Source: Deltaproteobacteria bacterium
GTDB lineage: Bacteria > Desulfobacterota > Binatia > HRBIN30 > JACQVA1
Direction of reading: 5' to 3'
DNA: 64,000 nucleotides
Assembly: GCA_016178705.1 (NCBI GenBank)
Contig: JACOST010000032.1
Location: 88,448 to 152,447 of the forward strand
A model generated the notes under the pieces. It did no database searches. It was given only the letters and a program-made list of their open reading frames with translations, and was not told the origin of the DNA. This document shows, one piece after another, positions 8,548 to 17,011 of the stretch. Position 1 is the stretch's first letter. Every line of letters starts with the position of its first letter. The position numbers were made by a program, and so were the translations under genes.

Positions 8548-9773
8548 TCCGCTCGCAACGATTCGGCCGGGTCCACCCGCGCGGCGCGCCAGGCCGGACC
8601 ACTGCCCGAAAGCACCCCCACCAGCGTGGTGACCACCAGCGCCAACCCCACTACCTGGGGCACGATCACCGGTACCGGCACCACGTCGCGCGGCAGGGTC
8701 CCCAAGAGGACACAGCCGCCGAGCCCCAGCGCCAACCCGGTGAAGCCGCCGAGCAACGTGATGACCAAGGTCTCGATGAGAAACTGTCCGACGACGTGCC
8801 GTCGCAACGCGCCAACGGCGAGCCGCAGGCCGATCTCCCGCCGCCGTTCGTTCACCGACACCAACATCATGTTCATGACGCCAATGCCGCCGATGGCTAG
8901 CGTGCCGATCGCCAACACGATGAGAAACACCTGCAGTCCGGCGAACACCGAATCGAAGCCGGACAGAATGTCGACCATGCTGGCGATGAAGACCGCCTCC
9001 TCGTCGGCCGGCGACACGTGCAGCCGCCGCGCGAGAATCGTGCGCACTTCACGCTTCACCACTTCGTTCAGGCGACGCTCGGTCGGCCGCGTCATCAGCA
9101 GATCGACGTGCTCGCGCCCGGTCATCGTCATCGCGGTGGTGATCGGAATCCAAATCTGCTCGTCGATCTCGGTGCGATTGCGGCTAAGCTGCGTGCCGAC
9201 GCGGTCGAGTAGGCCGACGATCTCAAAGCTCTGCCCATCCATGCTGACGCGCGCGCCAACTGCCGGCCGCGGGCCGAGCAGCCGCTCGCGCGCGGTCTGT
9301 CCAATCACCGCCACGCGGCGTTGGTAGCGAATATCGTCAGGCAGAATGAATCGTCCCGCCGCGAGCGTGGAGTCGCGCAGCGCTTGCGTCGTCGGCTCGA
9401 CCCCGCGCACATCCACCGACCGTCCTGCCGCCGCTCCGCGCACGTACGTCCATTCTAGCACTTCCGCGCTCACCACTTCGGCATGGCGTGCCGAGGTGCG
9501 TACCGCTTGGACGTCGGCGAGCTTGAAGTTAAGCGTGCGCCGCTCTTCGGCGGGCGAGAGATCCTCGCCGACGCGGCCGGGAAATACGTACACGAGGTTC
9601 TTGCCAATCTTCTGCATGCCGCGATCGACCATGCCGTGGACGCCGACTCCCCAACCCACCAACAACACCACCGAGGCGGTTCCCCAGACGATGCCGAACA
9701 TCGTCAACGCCGCCCACCGGCGGTGCAACCGCATGGTGGTCAGCGCTTGTCTGATGATGGCGAGAAGCATCAC
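8544..9773 (-). CDS. MacB-like FtsX-family ABC permease (first of pair)
   Basis: A 409-residue paralogue of the downstream permease with the same plan: N-terminal membrane helix, periplasmic MacB-PCD domain, and three C-terminal helices with GGIGVMNMMLVSVNERRREI and LRLAVGALRRHV. It starts with GTG at 9773 (or the ATG at 9770), 8 nt after the ATPase stop. Divergence from its neighbour suggests the pair works as a heterodimer. It ends in the ATGA overlap with the second permease gene, so both products are probably made in equal amounts. Confidence 0.92.
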   Translation of the reverse strand: MMLLAIIRQALTTMRLHRRWAALTMFGIVWGTASVVLLVGWGVGVHGMVDRGMQKIGKNLVYVFPGRVGEDLSPAEERRTLNFKLADVQAVRTSARHAEVVSAEVLEWTYVRGAAAGRSVDVRGVEPTTQALRDSTLAAGRFILPDDIRYQRRVAVIGQTARERLLGPRPAVGARVSMDGQSFEIVGLLDRVGTQLSRNRTEIDEQIWIPITTAMTMTGREHVDLLMTRPTERRLNEVVKREVRTILARRLHVSPADEEAVFIASMVDILSGFDSVFAGLQVFLIVLAIGTLAIGGIGVMNMMLVSVNERRREIGLRLAVGALRRHVVGQFLIETLVITLLGGFTGLALGLGGCVLLGTLPRDVVPVPVIVPQVVGLALVVTTLVGVLSGSGPAWRAARVDPAESLRAE

Positions 9774-9781
9774 CCCATCCG

Positions 9782-10549
9782 CTACGATGGCACCGGCATC
9801 TTGTCTGTGTCCACCGGCAAGATACCGGTGCCACCCGATATCCGTTCGCCTATCTTGGACTGGGCCTCGTCGCGTTCTACAGCGCCATCACGCAAGCGCA
9901 GAATGCGCGTGACGCGTTCGCCGATGCGCGGGTCGTGCGTCACGACGATCACGGTCTGGCCGTCGCGATTGAGCGTCTCGATGATGTCCATGATGGCGTC
10001 GCCGGTGGCGGTGTCGAGCGCGCCGGTCGGTTCGTCGGCAAGAATCAGTGACGGGCGATTGATCAAGGCGCGCGCAATCGCCACGCGTTGCCGCTCGCCC
10101 CCGGACAGCTCGGTCGGTCGATGCGCGGCGCGGTCGGCGAGTCCGACGCGGTCGAGCAGTGCCAGCGACCGCTCGCGGCGTTCGTGCCGGCCGACGCGAC
10201 GGTAGAGCAGCGGCAACTCGACGTTCTCCAGCGCGGTCAGGCGCGGCAAGAGGTTGAAGGCTTGGAAGATGAATCCAATCTGCTCGCCGCGCAGCGTCGC
10301 CAAGCCGACATCGTCAATCTGATCGACGCGTTGACCGGCGAACTCATACGTCCCGGAAGTTGCACGCGACAAGCAGCCCAGAACGTCCATTAGCGTCGTC
10401 TTGCCTGATCCCGACGGACCCATGACCCCAACGTACTCGCCGGGCGCGATGTCGAGGTCGACTTGCGTGAGCGCGCGCACCGCAGCCTCGCCCATGTCGT
10501 AGATCTTGGTGACGTTACGGAGCCTGATCAGCGGTCGTGCAGAGCTCAC
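9782..10549 (-). CDS. MacB/LolD-type ABC transporter ATPase
   Basis: A 255-residue ATPase with Walker A GPSGSGKTT, Q-loop FIFQAFNLLPRLTALENVEL, signature LSGGERQRVAIARAL, Walker B LILADEPTGALD and the switch His in VVTHDP. It energises the two FtsX-type permeases that follow. The frame extends upstream to a TTG at 10567. I prefer GTG 10549, which has AGGA 7 nt upstream and starts at the beginning of homology (VSSARPLIRL). The last 15 or so residues (GGTGILPV and onward) are coded by a palindromic repeat, so the native C-terminus was probably replaced by a repeat insertion. Confidence 0.93.
   Translation of the reverse strand: MSSARPLIRLRNVTKIYDMGEAAVRALTQVDLDIAPGEYVGVMGPSGSGKTTLMDVLGCLSRATSGTYEFAGQRVDQIDDVGLATLRGEQIGFIFQAFNLLPRLTALENVELPLLYRRVGRHERRERSLALLDRVGLADRAAHRPTELSGGERQRVAIARALINRPSLILADEPTGALDTATGDAIMDIIETLNRDGQTVIVVTHDPRIGERVTRILRLRDGAVERDEAQSKIGERISGGTGILPVDTDKMPVPS
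9789..9832. repeat. palindromic element at the 3' end of the ATPase gene
   Basis: The 15-nt arm at 9789-9803 (GGCACCGGCATCTTG) pairs with 9818-9832, with one mismatch and a 14-nt loop. On the minus strand it encodes GTGILPV and then PVPS. The arms fall inside the last codons of the exporter ATPase gene. Sequences translating as TGILPV are, to my recollection, a dispersed repeat in several bacterial phyla. Confidence 0.8.
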
Positions 10550-10573
10550 AAGACCATCCTGCTGCAACTTGCC

Positions 10574-11626
10574 CTACTGCAACTTGATCACCTCGCCTTC
10601 CGCGAGGCCGTCGAGGATCTCGACGCGATCGGCGCGCGAAATTCCAAGTCGCACCGTTCGCCGTGTCAAGCGCGCTGGCGAGGCATGTTCGACGACCTCA
10701 ACGACCAGATCGTTGCCCTCGTAGAGCAAGGCGGCCTCGGGCACGACCAGCGCGCTGTCGTGCACCTCGGCAACGATGTCGGCATCGCCCGACATCCGCG
10801 GCCACAGCGCGTCGACGCCGTCGAGCACCGTCACCTCGACTTTGAACGACGTGACGTTCTCCTTGCGATCGCCGAGCGACGCGATCTTGCGCACACGGCC
10901 AGGGAAAATGCGCTCCGGGTACGTTTCGGTGCGAATGCGCGCGGGCATGCCGATCCGCACTTGCGCGATCTCGTTCTCATCGACAGTGCCGAGCAGGTGC
11001 ATTTGCGACGTGTCAGCGATCGTCATCACCACCGTGCCGCCGGTGACCGATGCCACCGAGGCAACGGCGGCGCCGGGATTCAGCTCGCGCCGTAGCACTA
11101 GTCCATCAATGGGCGCGGTGATGGTCGCGTACGCGAGTTCCTGCTCGAGCCGTTCGAGTGTGGCGCCGGCGCGATCGAGACGCGCATCGGCTCGCGCGTG
11201 GTCGGCACGGCTGCGGTCGGTGACATCAGCCGACTCGACGCCGCGATGGAACAGATCTTCCTTGCGGCGCAGCTCGACGCCGGCCTGATCACGTTCAACT
11301 TGCGCTTCGTGAACGACGGCGCGTGCCTCGCGCACGGCGGCTTCCAAGGTTTCACGGTCGATCTCCGCGATCACTTGCCCCGCCGTCACACGATCACCGG
11401 CGTCGACGTGGAAACGCTCGACGATGCCGCTGACCTTAGCCCGCACCTCGACCAGATGCTCGGGTTCGATCGTGCCGGAGGCGACGACCACTCGCTCGAT
11501 CGTACCGCGTTCGACGGTCGCGGTTTTGCCGATCTCGGGACCACGCCCGCGCACACGCGCAACGACCAACGCCCCGATCAAGGCGAGGACGACGACGGCC
11601 AGTCCGATGAGAACTCTACGTCGCAT
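10574..11626 (-). CDS. MacA/HlyD-type periplasmic adaptor protein
   Basis: A 350-residue membrane fusion protein. It has one N-terminal anchor (VLIGLAVVVLALIGALVVAR), a lipoyl-like half (VEVRAKVSGIVERFHVDAGD), a coiled-coil hairpin (about 95-165), the second lipoyl half (TITAPIDGLVLRRELNPGA) and a beta-barrel domain. It bridges the inner-membrane ABC permeases encoded downstream to an outer-membrane channel not found here. ATG 11626 and GTG 11629 are adjacent; I give the ATG. It is the first gene of the four-gene exporter operon. Confidence 0.93.
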   Translation of the reverse strand: MRRRVLIGLAVVVLALIGALVVARVRGRGPEIGKTATVERGTIERVVVASGTIEPEHLVEVRAKVSGIVERFHVDAGDRVTAGQVIAEIDRETLEAAVREARAVVHEAQVERDQAGVELRRKEDLFHRGVESADVTDRSRADHARADARLDRAGATLERLEQELAYATITAPIDGLVLRRELNPGAAVASVASVTGGTVVMTIADTSQMHLLGTVDENEIAQVRIGMPARIRTETYPERIFPGRVRKIASLGDRKENVTSFKVEVTVLDGVDALWPRMSGDADIVAEVHDSALVVPEAALLYEGNDLVVEVVEHASPARLTRRTVRLGISRADRVEILDGLAEGEVIKLQ

Positions 11627-11793
11627 CACCCTGCCGGGACTGTACTGCGGATGGAGGGGAGTCGTCGAGAAGCATCACACAAGGGTGGGATGCAGGCGGG
11701 ATGCCAGCCACGGTTTCGGCTCCCGCACCGCCGCCGACCTCACGCGACGCATACCACCGACTGCAACGGGTGCAGCCAGAGCGATGCGGTGCC

Positions 11794-12981
11794 TCAAACC
11801 GCGCAGGCCGCAGCCAGGCTGGACAGCGCGACACCCCGGCGGGCTTGACGGATCGGATGGCGATCCATGCCGTTGGTGCAGTACACAAAGGAGATACCGC
11901 TGTCCGGATCGGCCCACGCGATTTGACCACCGGCACCGTTGTGCCCGAACGAATATTCGGACCCATTGTGACCAAATCCACGATACGTGCGGTCGGCGTC
12001 GCCAGCAATCATCAGCCCAAGGGCCCGGTGAACTCGCTTGCCGAACAGCGGATCGGTCAGGTCGCCGGTGCGCACTCGCAACCCTTGCCGCACCGTGTCG
12101 GCCTTCCAGATCCGTTCGTCATCGCCGCGCAGCGCGGCCAGCAAGGCTTGATAGAATAGCGCGAGATCGGCGGCGGTCATCGTGCCGCCGCCACCGGGAT
12201 TGCCGGCTTCGCGCGCGCGCGGATCGTTGAACCCCTGCAGCGCGTCTTCGGTAACCTCGGTGACGGGAAGTTCCGGCCAACCGAGCGCCTTCATTTCGTC
12301 CGCCGTCGGCAGCGCGCCGACGTGCTGAATGTCCGCCAGCCGTCGGTGCAGCGCCGGGGGCAAGCCGACGTACAAATCGCGCAACCCTAGCGGCTCGGCA
12401 ATGCGCGTGCGCACGAATTCGCGGAAGTCGACGCCGGTGCGTTGTTCGATGATCGCAGCGATCACCCACATGCTCGAAGTCGGATGATACTCGAAGCGCG
12501 ATCCCGGCTCCCAATTCAACCGCCAGCGGGCGAAGCGTTCGCGCCGTTTGGCGCGATCGTTCCATTCGGACATCGGGAAGGGCGCCAGTGGAAAGCCGGA
12601 GGTGTGGGTGAACAACTGCTCGACGGTGATGACGTCTTTTCCGTTGCTACCGAACTCGGGAAGAATGTCCGCCACCCGCTCGGTGACATCGAGCTTGCCC
12701 TCTTGGATGAGAAGCCATCCGGCGGTCGACGTCAGCGCCTTGGTGCACGAGAAGACGACGTACAATGTATCTTTTGTCGCGTCCGCCGCGCGGCCTTCGT
12801 GAGTCACGGCGCCGATGGTCCGCATCGCTGCCACCCGGCCGCGGCGCGCGATCGCGAGCTGCATGGACGGCAGCAAGCCGTCGCGCACCTCGCGCTCGGC
12901 GCGGGTGAACAAGGCTTTGAGTTTCTCCGGATCGATTCCAACCTGCACGGGAGACTCCGCGAAATGTGTGAGGTCTGCCAT
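11794..12981 (-). CDS. class C beta-lactamase-fold serine hydrolase (esterase-like)
   Basis: A 395-residue member of the beta-lactamase/transpeptidase-like family. The nucleophile motif is Ser78-Cys-Thr-Lys81 (VVFSCTKALTS). A Tyr sits at the second-motif position (FEYHPTSSMW) and the third box is probably GHNGAGG. Family members are mostly esterases or peptidases. I start at ATG 12981 (MADLTHFAES), because the upstream part of the frame is the 7-mer repeat and has no similarity. No signal peptide, so likely cytoplasmic. The substrate is unknown. Confidence 0.88.
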   Translation of the reverse strand: MADLTHFAESPVQVGIDPEKLKALFTRAEREVRDGLLPSMQLAIARRGRVAAMRTIGAVTHEGRAADATKDTLYVVFSCTKALTSTAGWLLIQEGKLDVTERVADILPEFGSNGKDVITVEQLFTHTSGFPLAPFPMSEWNDRAKRRERFARWRLNWEPGSRFEYHPTSSMWVIAAIIEQRTGVDFREFVRTRIAEPLGLRDLYVGLPPALHRRLADIQHVGALPTADEMKALGWPELPVTEVTEDALQGFNDPRAREAGNPGGGGTMTAADLALFYQALLAALRGDDERIWKADTVRQGLRVRTGDLTDPLFGKRVHRALGLMIAGDADRTYRGFGHNGSEYSFGHNGAGGQIAWADPDSGISFVYCTNGMDRHPIRQARRGVALSSLAAACAV

Positions 12982-13018
12982 GTGCGCACCATAGCGCGAG
13001 CGCCGAACAAGTTTCCAG

Positions 13019-13081
13019 TGGTCTCTGGTTCGTGGTTCATGGTTTCTGACTTCTGACTCCTGATTCCTGACTTCTGAATTC
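13019..13081. repeat. array of nine degenerate 7-mers
   Basis: Nine consecutive heptamers in perfect phase follow consensus TGRYTYC: four TGG-type words (first TGGTCTC, last TGGTTTC) then five TGA-type words (first TGACTTC, last TGAATTC). The array lies between the divergent serine hydrolase and GAF genes. Each word differs at one or two positions, yet word length is never broken over 63 nt. Confidence 0.85.
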
Positions 13082-13149
13082 CGTCTCCAAATCGATTGCA
13101 TCGGCCTCGGCACATAGGCTATCGCCACACTCACGGAAACTCCCGAACG

Positions 13150-13911
13150 ATGGCTTCCCCTGGCGAACGACTCCACCTCCTGTACGAAATCAATCGACGG
13201 CTGACGACGTTCGCCGCGCTTGATGAGCTCATGCGCTACGCGACCCGGCGGACGCGGGAGCTGTTCAACGCCGAGGGCTGTGCGCTGTTGTTACTCGATC
13301 GCGAGCGGCACGAGTTCTATTTTCCGGTCGCCAGTCAGAGCGAGTCACGGCAGGCCGCGCAAGCGCGTCTAGCGGAGATTCGTTTTCCCGCCGACCAGGG
13401 CATTGCAGGATGGGTGCTGGCGCACAACGAGGCGACGCTCGTGGCCGACGCCGCGAACGACCCGCGTTTCTACCGCGAGGTGGATCGCCAGACCGACATG
13501 ACGACGCACTCACTGCTGTGCGCGCCGCTGCGCTCGCAGTCTGGCAACATCGGCGTAATCGAAGTGGTGAACCCGCAGTCGGAATCGCTCAGCGCGGATG
13601 ATCTCGAGTTTCTCGACGCGGTCGCCAGCGACATCGCGGTGGCCTACGAGAAGGCGCAGCTCTATACCCACCTGCGCGGCGAAGTCATCGGCTTGCGGCA
13701 AGCCTGCCGCATCGCCGGCGTCGCGCTGATCGTTGTGGGCGGGCTGTTCTCGGTCGGCGTGACCTTCGGGCATCTGGCGCGCGCGTTGCCCATCGTCGAT
13801 CTCTTTACCCGACCCGCGATGCTGGCCGGCGGGTTCGCGCTACTCAGCGGCGCCGCGCTCTTCGGCGTCGGTCGTGGCTGGTTCATCGCGCGCACGCCGG
13901 GCGCGCACTGA
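13150..13911 (+). CDS. GAF-domain membrane protein
   Basis: A 253-residue protein with an N-terminal GAF sensor domain (about 5-175; LFNAEGCALLLLDRERHEFY, GIAGWVLAHNEATLVADA, LLCAPLRSQSGNIGVIEVVN) followed by two hydrophobic segments (about 192-212 and 220-245). The arrangement suggests a membrane-anchored small-molecule or redox sensor with no output domain of its own, so it may signal through a partner. The start ATG 13150 was chosen over the longer frame, which runs into the repeat region. It is divergent from the serine hydrolase and shows no clear operon partner. Confidence 0.85.
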   Translation: MASPGERLHLLYEINRRLTTFAALDELMRYATRRTRELFNAEGCALLLLDRERHEFYFPVASQSESRQAAQARLAEIRFPADQGIAGWVLAHNEATLVADAANDPRFYREVDRQTDMTTHSLLCAPLRSQSGNIGVIEVVNPQSESLSADDLEFLDAVASDIAVAYEKAQLYTHLRGEVIGLRQACRIAGVALIVVGGLFSVGVTFGHLARALPIVDLFTRPAMLAGGFALLSGAALFGVGRGWFIARTPGAH

Positions 13912-13969
13912 ACGCCGATCCGACACCCACCTTCGTGGCCTGAATCTTTTGAAATTCCCGCCGGGGGGC

Positions 13970-14023
13970 TGTAGGGGCCGCGCTTGCCCGGCCCGGCGGG
14001 GCGCGGCAAGCAGCGCCCCTACA
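13970..14023. repeat. palindromic intergenic element
   Basis: Arms 13970-13988 (TGTAGGGGCCGCGCTTGCC) and 14005-14023 are inverted copies with 16 of 19 positions matching around a G/C-rich loop. It lies between two convergent genes and could serve as a bidirectional terminator, though no T-run follows. The TGTAGGGGC ends resemble a dispersed repeat family I recall from several phyla. Confidence 0.7.
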
Positions 14024-14043
14024 CTTCGTGGTGGACTCGCGGC

Positions 14044-15294
14044 CTAACTCGGGCCGAACAATCGCTCGCGGGTCTGCTCCTCAAATGTTTCCGCCGGGAT
14101 GTTGTCGGGGCCCATGAAGGCCGCCATCAGCGGGAGCAACAGCGACGGGTCCTGCATCTGGCGCTCGCGCGCGCGCCGGCGGCGTTCCCGCGCGGCGGGG
14201 CTGAATTCGTTTTCGAACGTCGAAATCAGGGCCGCCGCGAAACGTAGCCGCCGCATGCGCTCCGCGCGTTCGGCGGCGTAAGGAGCAAACACGTCAGCAG
14301 ACCAGTCGCGTGCGCCGAGCAGCGCGTCGCGCACCTGACGGACATCGCGCAAGGTGATCGACAGCCCTTGCCCGATGATCGGATCGTTGGAACCCGCTGC
14401 ATCGCCGATCAGCACGACGCCATCGCGATAGGGCGTGTCGGTCCACGTGTCTTCGTTAGGGTACGAGTTGCACGGCCCCGCCGGCCGCGCGTTGGCGAGG
14501 TGCTCGCTGCCCGGCACGCTGTTCAAGCGAAACGCCGCAAGGAATGCCTGCGGACCGCCCGGCCCAGCCAGCCGTCGCGGCTGATCGCTCGAATAACCGA
14601 GATACAGGCGCACACGACCACCGCCCTGCGGAAACGCCAGGTAGTGGACATCGTTCTCGGCTCCGATCACTTGCGTGTCCGCCGGCCAGCCGTCGGCGCC
14701 TTCCACCAACATGCCGGCGAACAAGTGATGCGTCGGATCGCGATGCAATTCGATGCCGGCTTCGCGCCGCACCTGCGATCCGCGACCGTCGGCACCGACT
14801 ATCAGTCGGCATGCCGCTCGGTGGTCGGTCTGATCGTGTTGATAGACGACCGCAGGCGAGTTTCCGAGGGTGACCCGCAGATCCGTCACGCCACGCCGCA
14901 CGGTGGCACCCGAGCTGCCCGCGGTCTCGATGAAGAGTTGGCACAGCGCCGGGTGGCCGATGCACAACGGTCCCGCGATACCGGGCATCAGCGCGGCGAG
15001 ATCGAGCGCCAGCGCCAACGCTTCCTCCGGGGGGATGTCCTCATCGCAGTTCCAGTGCCGCGACAAGTGATGCCCGCCGGCGGCGCGCACGGTTTCGTAG
15101 AGGCCGAGGTTGGTCAGCTCGACGACGCCCCACGGGGCCATCCACTCGCCGCGCACGTGGTCGCGGTACACCGTAGACTTCTCCAGCACCAGGACCGAGA
15201 GCCCCGCGCGCGCCAGCACGGTTGCGAGCGCGCCGCCACCAATCCCACCACCGATGATGGCGATATCGAAATGTTCATTCGCAGCTTGCGGCAT
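14044..15294 (-). CDS. FAD-dependent monooxygenase/dehydrogenase (PHBH fold)
   Basis: A 416-residue flavoprotein. The N-terminal dinucleotide-binding motif is DIAIIGGGIGGGALATVLAR, the acidic end of the second strand is VLEK, and the second FAD motif is VLIGDAAGSNDPIIGQGLS. This is the p-hydroxybenzoate-hydroxylase class, which usually hydroxylates aromatics or epoxidises/reduces polyenes. I start at ATG 15294, just before the Rossmann motif; the longer upstream frame lies antisense to the neighbouring SDR. It is divergent from that SDR with a 58-nt shared upstream region. The substrate is unknown. Confidence 0.88.
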   Translation of the reverse strand: MPQAANEHFDIAIIGGGIGGGALATVLARAGLSVLVLEKSTVYRDHVRGEWMAPWGVVELTNLGLYETVRAAGGHHLSRHWNCDEDIPPEEALALALDLAALMPGIAGPLCIGHPALCQLFIETAGSSGATVRRGVTDLRVTLGNSPAVVYQHDQTDHRAACRLIVGADGRGSQVRREAGIELHRDPTHHLFAGMLVEGADGWPADTQVIGAENDVHYLAFPQGGGRVRLYLGYSSDQPRRLAGPGGPQAFLAAFRLNSVPGSEHLANARPAGPCNSYPNEDTWTDTPYRDGVVLIGDAAGSNDPIIGQGLSITLRDVRQVRDALLGARDWSADVFAPYAAERAERMRRLRFAAALISTFENEFSPAARERRRRARERQMQDPSLLLPLMAAFMGPDNIPAETFEEQTRERLFGPS

Positions 15295-15352
15295 AGCTTG
15301 CACAATTACTCGAATTCGCCGAAGAGAATCAACGCCAAGGAGGCAGCCACCA

Positions 15353-16099
15353 ATGCGCGGACTGAACGGACGCTCGATTCTCGTCACCGGTGCGGCCAGC
15401 GGCATCGGCCGCGCCACCTGCGAGCGACTGCTTGCCGAAGGCGCCGCGGTAGCGATGGTCGATCGTAACGGCGAACTGCTCGCCGACGTCGCACGCATAC
15501 CGAACGCCCGCATGTTGCGCCTCGTCGCAGATGTAAGCCAGGAGAATGAGGTGCGCGACGCCGTCGAACGCGCCGCGACTGAGTTCGATGGCCTCCGCGG
15601 GGTCGTCACTTGTGCTGGCATCTTTCGACCCGGCGACTACCGACCGCTGGCCGAAGTCGATCTCGAGACGTTCTCTCACACCCTTGCGGTGAATCTCACC
15701 GGTACCTTCTTGGTGATGAAGTATGCCCTGCCCCATCTAATGCGCGACGGTGGCGCCATCGTCACCATCGCTTCGACCGCCGGGCTACGCGGCCATGGTT
15801 TTGGATCCGGCTACACCGCCAGCAAGGGCGGCGTGATCGCGCTGACGCGACTCGCCGCGTTTCAGTACGGCGAGTACAAAGTACGCGTGAACTGCGTCTG
15901 CCCCGGCCTCACCGACACGCCGATGACCGGCGCGTCGAGCAATCCCGCGCTCTACGAGCGCGCCGCGCGCGCCGTGCCGCTGCGGCGCATTGCGACGCCC
16001 GAAGAGATCGGCAATGCCACGTGCTACCTGCTGAGCGACGACGCCTCGTACATCAACGGCCAGATCATCGCCGCCGACGGCGGCGCGAGCGTGGTGTAA
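15353..16099 (+). CDS. short-chain dehydrogenase/reductase
   Basis: A 248-residue classical SDR with TGAASGIG (cofactor site), the catalytic Ser in TIASTAG, Tyr-x-x-x-Lys in GYTASKGG, and the C-terminal YINGQIIAADGG typical of FabG-like enzymes. Asp at the end of the second strand (VAMVDRN) points to NAD rather than NADP. AAGGAGG at 15337-15343 fixes the start at 15353. It converges on the LolA-like gene with only a 10-nt gap. Its substrate cannot be assigned. Confidence 0.92.
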   Translation: MRGLNGRSILVTGAASGIGRATCERLLAEGAAVAMVDRNGELLADVARIPNARMLRLVADVSQENEVRDAVERAATEFDGLRGVVTCAGIFRPGDYRPLAEVDLETFSHTLAVNLTGTFLVMKYALPHLMRDGGAIVTIASTAGLRGHGFGSGYTASKGGVIALTRLAAFQYGEYKVRVNCVCPGLTDTPMTGASSNPALYERAARAVPLRRIATPEEIGNATCYLLSDDASYINGQIIAADGGASVV

Positions 16100-16109
16100 G
16101 CAGCACCAA

Positions 16110-16874
16110 TCAGCGGATCAAGTACGCCTTGTGGAACGTCTCGTCCGAGACGGTCGCGTTGTACTTGATCTCGACGATCTCCAGTTGCGACTCGGTGTTG
16201 TCTTGCACGTTTTGCATGACCTGCAGCTTCGGGGTCCAGTTGCCGTCGATCTTCTCCATCTTCTCGATCGTCCACACCTTGAGTAGTTTGCCCTTGGGGT
16301 CAAAGAACTGGCTGCGGGCGATCACCATGTCCTGCGGATCGATGGCGATGATCGCCTTGCTGTAGGGATCGCCGCCCGGCTTCTTCGGCACGCTCTCGAT
16401 CAACTTGCAGTGCCGGCCGTTGACGTCTTCCTCCCCCACGAAGGTGTAGGTGTAGGCGTCGATCTCGGGGCGCACCATGTCGGAGACGTAAAAGTCAGAG
16501 CCGAGGAACGGCTGCTTGCGCGTCTGCTCCGAGACTTGGATGGCACGTTTGATTGCCGGCACGTAGATCCACTGTTCGTCCGGACCCGGTTCGCGATCCA
16601 ATAGCAGGAATCGCGTGTCCTTCACGTCCATCGGCGCGGTGACTTCCATGTAACTGGCGTCGGCGTTCTCGATGTGCTTGTACATCAGGTCCAGCTCGCG
16701 CACCCAACCGCGGCTCTTCGACGACAGCTTCGCCTTGGCGGTGAACGGAACGCGCGGCACCGAGTCGACCACCTTCTGCAACGTGTCGCGCGCACTCAGA
16801 TCTTGCGCGAAGGCAAAACCGCACGGCAGCAACAGCGCCGCCGCAAACATCAACCACTCAATCGGCTTTCTCAT
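16110..16874 (-). CDS. LolA-like outer-membrane lipoprotein-sorting protein
   Basis: A 254-residue periplasmic protein. A Sec signal peptide (IEWLMFAAALLLPCGFAFA) precedes the LolA-like beta fold, with KAKLSSKSRGWVRELDLMYK and FLLLDREPGPDEQWIYVP typical of the COG2834-type family. GAGGAGGAAAG immediately before the ATG is a strong ribosome site. It lies downstream of, and on the same strand as, an RND exporter, a pairing common in this family and thought to move lipids or hydrophobic cargo to the outer membrane. A 24-bp inverted repeat element separates the two genes. Confidence 0.88.
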   Translation of the reverse strand: MRKPIEWLMFAAALLLPCGFAFAQDLSARDTLQKVVDSVPRVPFTAKAKLSSKSRGWVRELDLMYKHIENADASYMEVTAPMDVKDTRFLLLDREPGPDEQWIYVPAIKRAIQVSEQTRKQPFLGSDFYVSDMVRPEIDAYTYTFVGEEDVNGRHCKLIESVPKKPGGDPYSKAIIAIDPQDMVIARSQFFDPKGKLLKVWTIEKMEKIDGNWTPKLQVMQNVQDNTESQLEIVEIKYNATVSDETFHKAYLIR

Positions 16875-16902
16875 CTTTCCTCCTCGGACACGGTCAAATG
16901 AC

Positions 16903-17002
16903 TACAACGGATTGAACGGATTAAACAGATTTTACGGATCTTGAGAAGGGCTCGCCCATCCCCCTTTCCGATCAATCCGTTTAATCCGTTCAATCCGTTG
17001 TA
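16903..17002. repeat. inverted element built of 9-mer words
   Basis: Two perfect 24-nt inverted arms (16903-16926 and 16979-17002) enclose about 52 nt. The left side consists of four in-phase 9-mers of form NNNACGGAT (16904-16939, with one change in the third); the right side has the reverse complement words (ATCCGTTNN). It lies between the RND exporter and LolA-like genes. It may fold into a long hairpin in the transcript. Confidence 0.9.
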
Positions 17003-17011
17003 CTCTTTCTC

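Noticed and set aside
13096..13149. Longer N-terminus for the GAF protein
   Set aside because: The extra codons lie in the intergenic region and show no domain similarity; ATG 13150 begins the domain.
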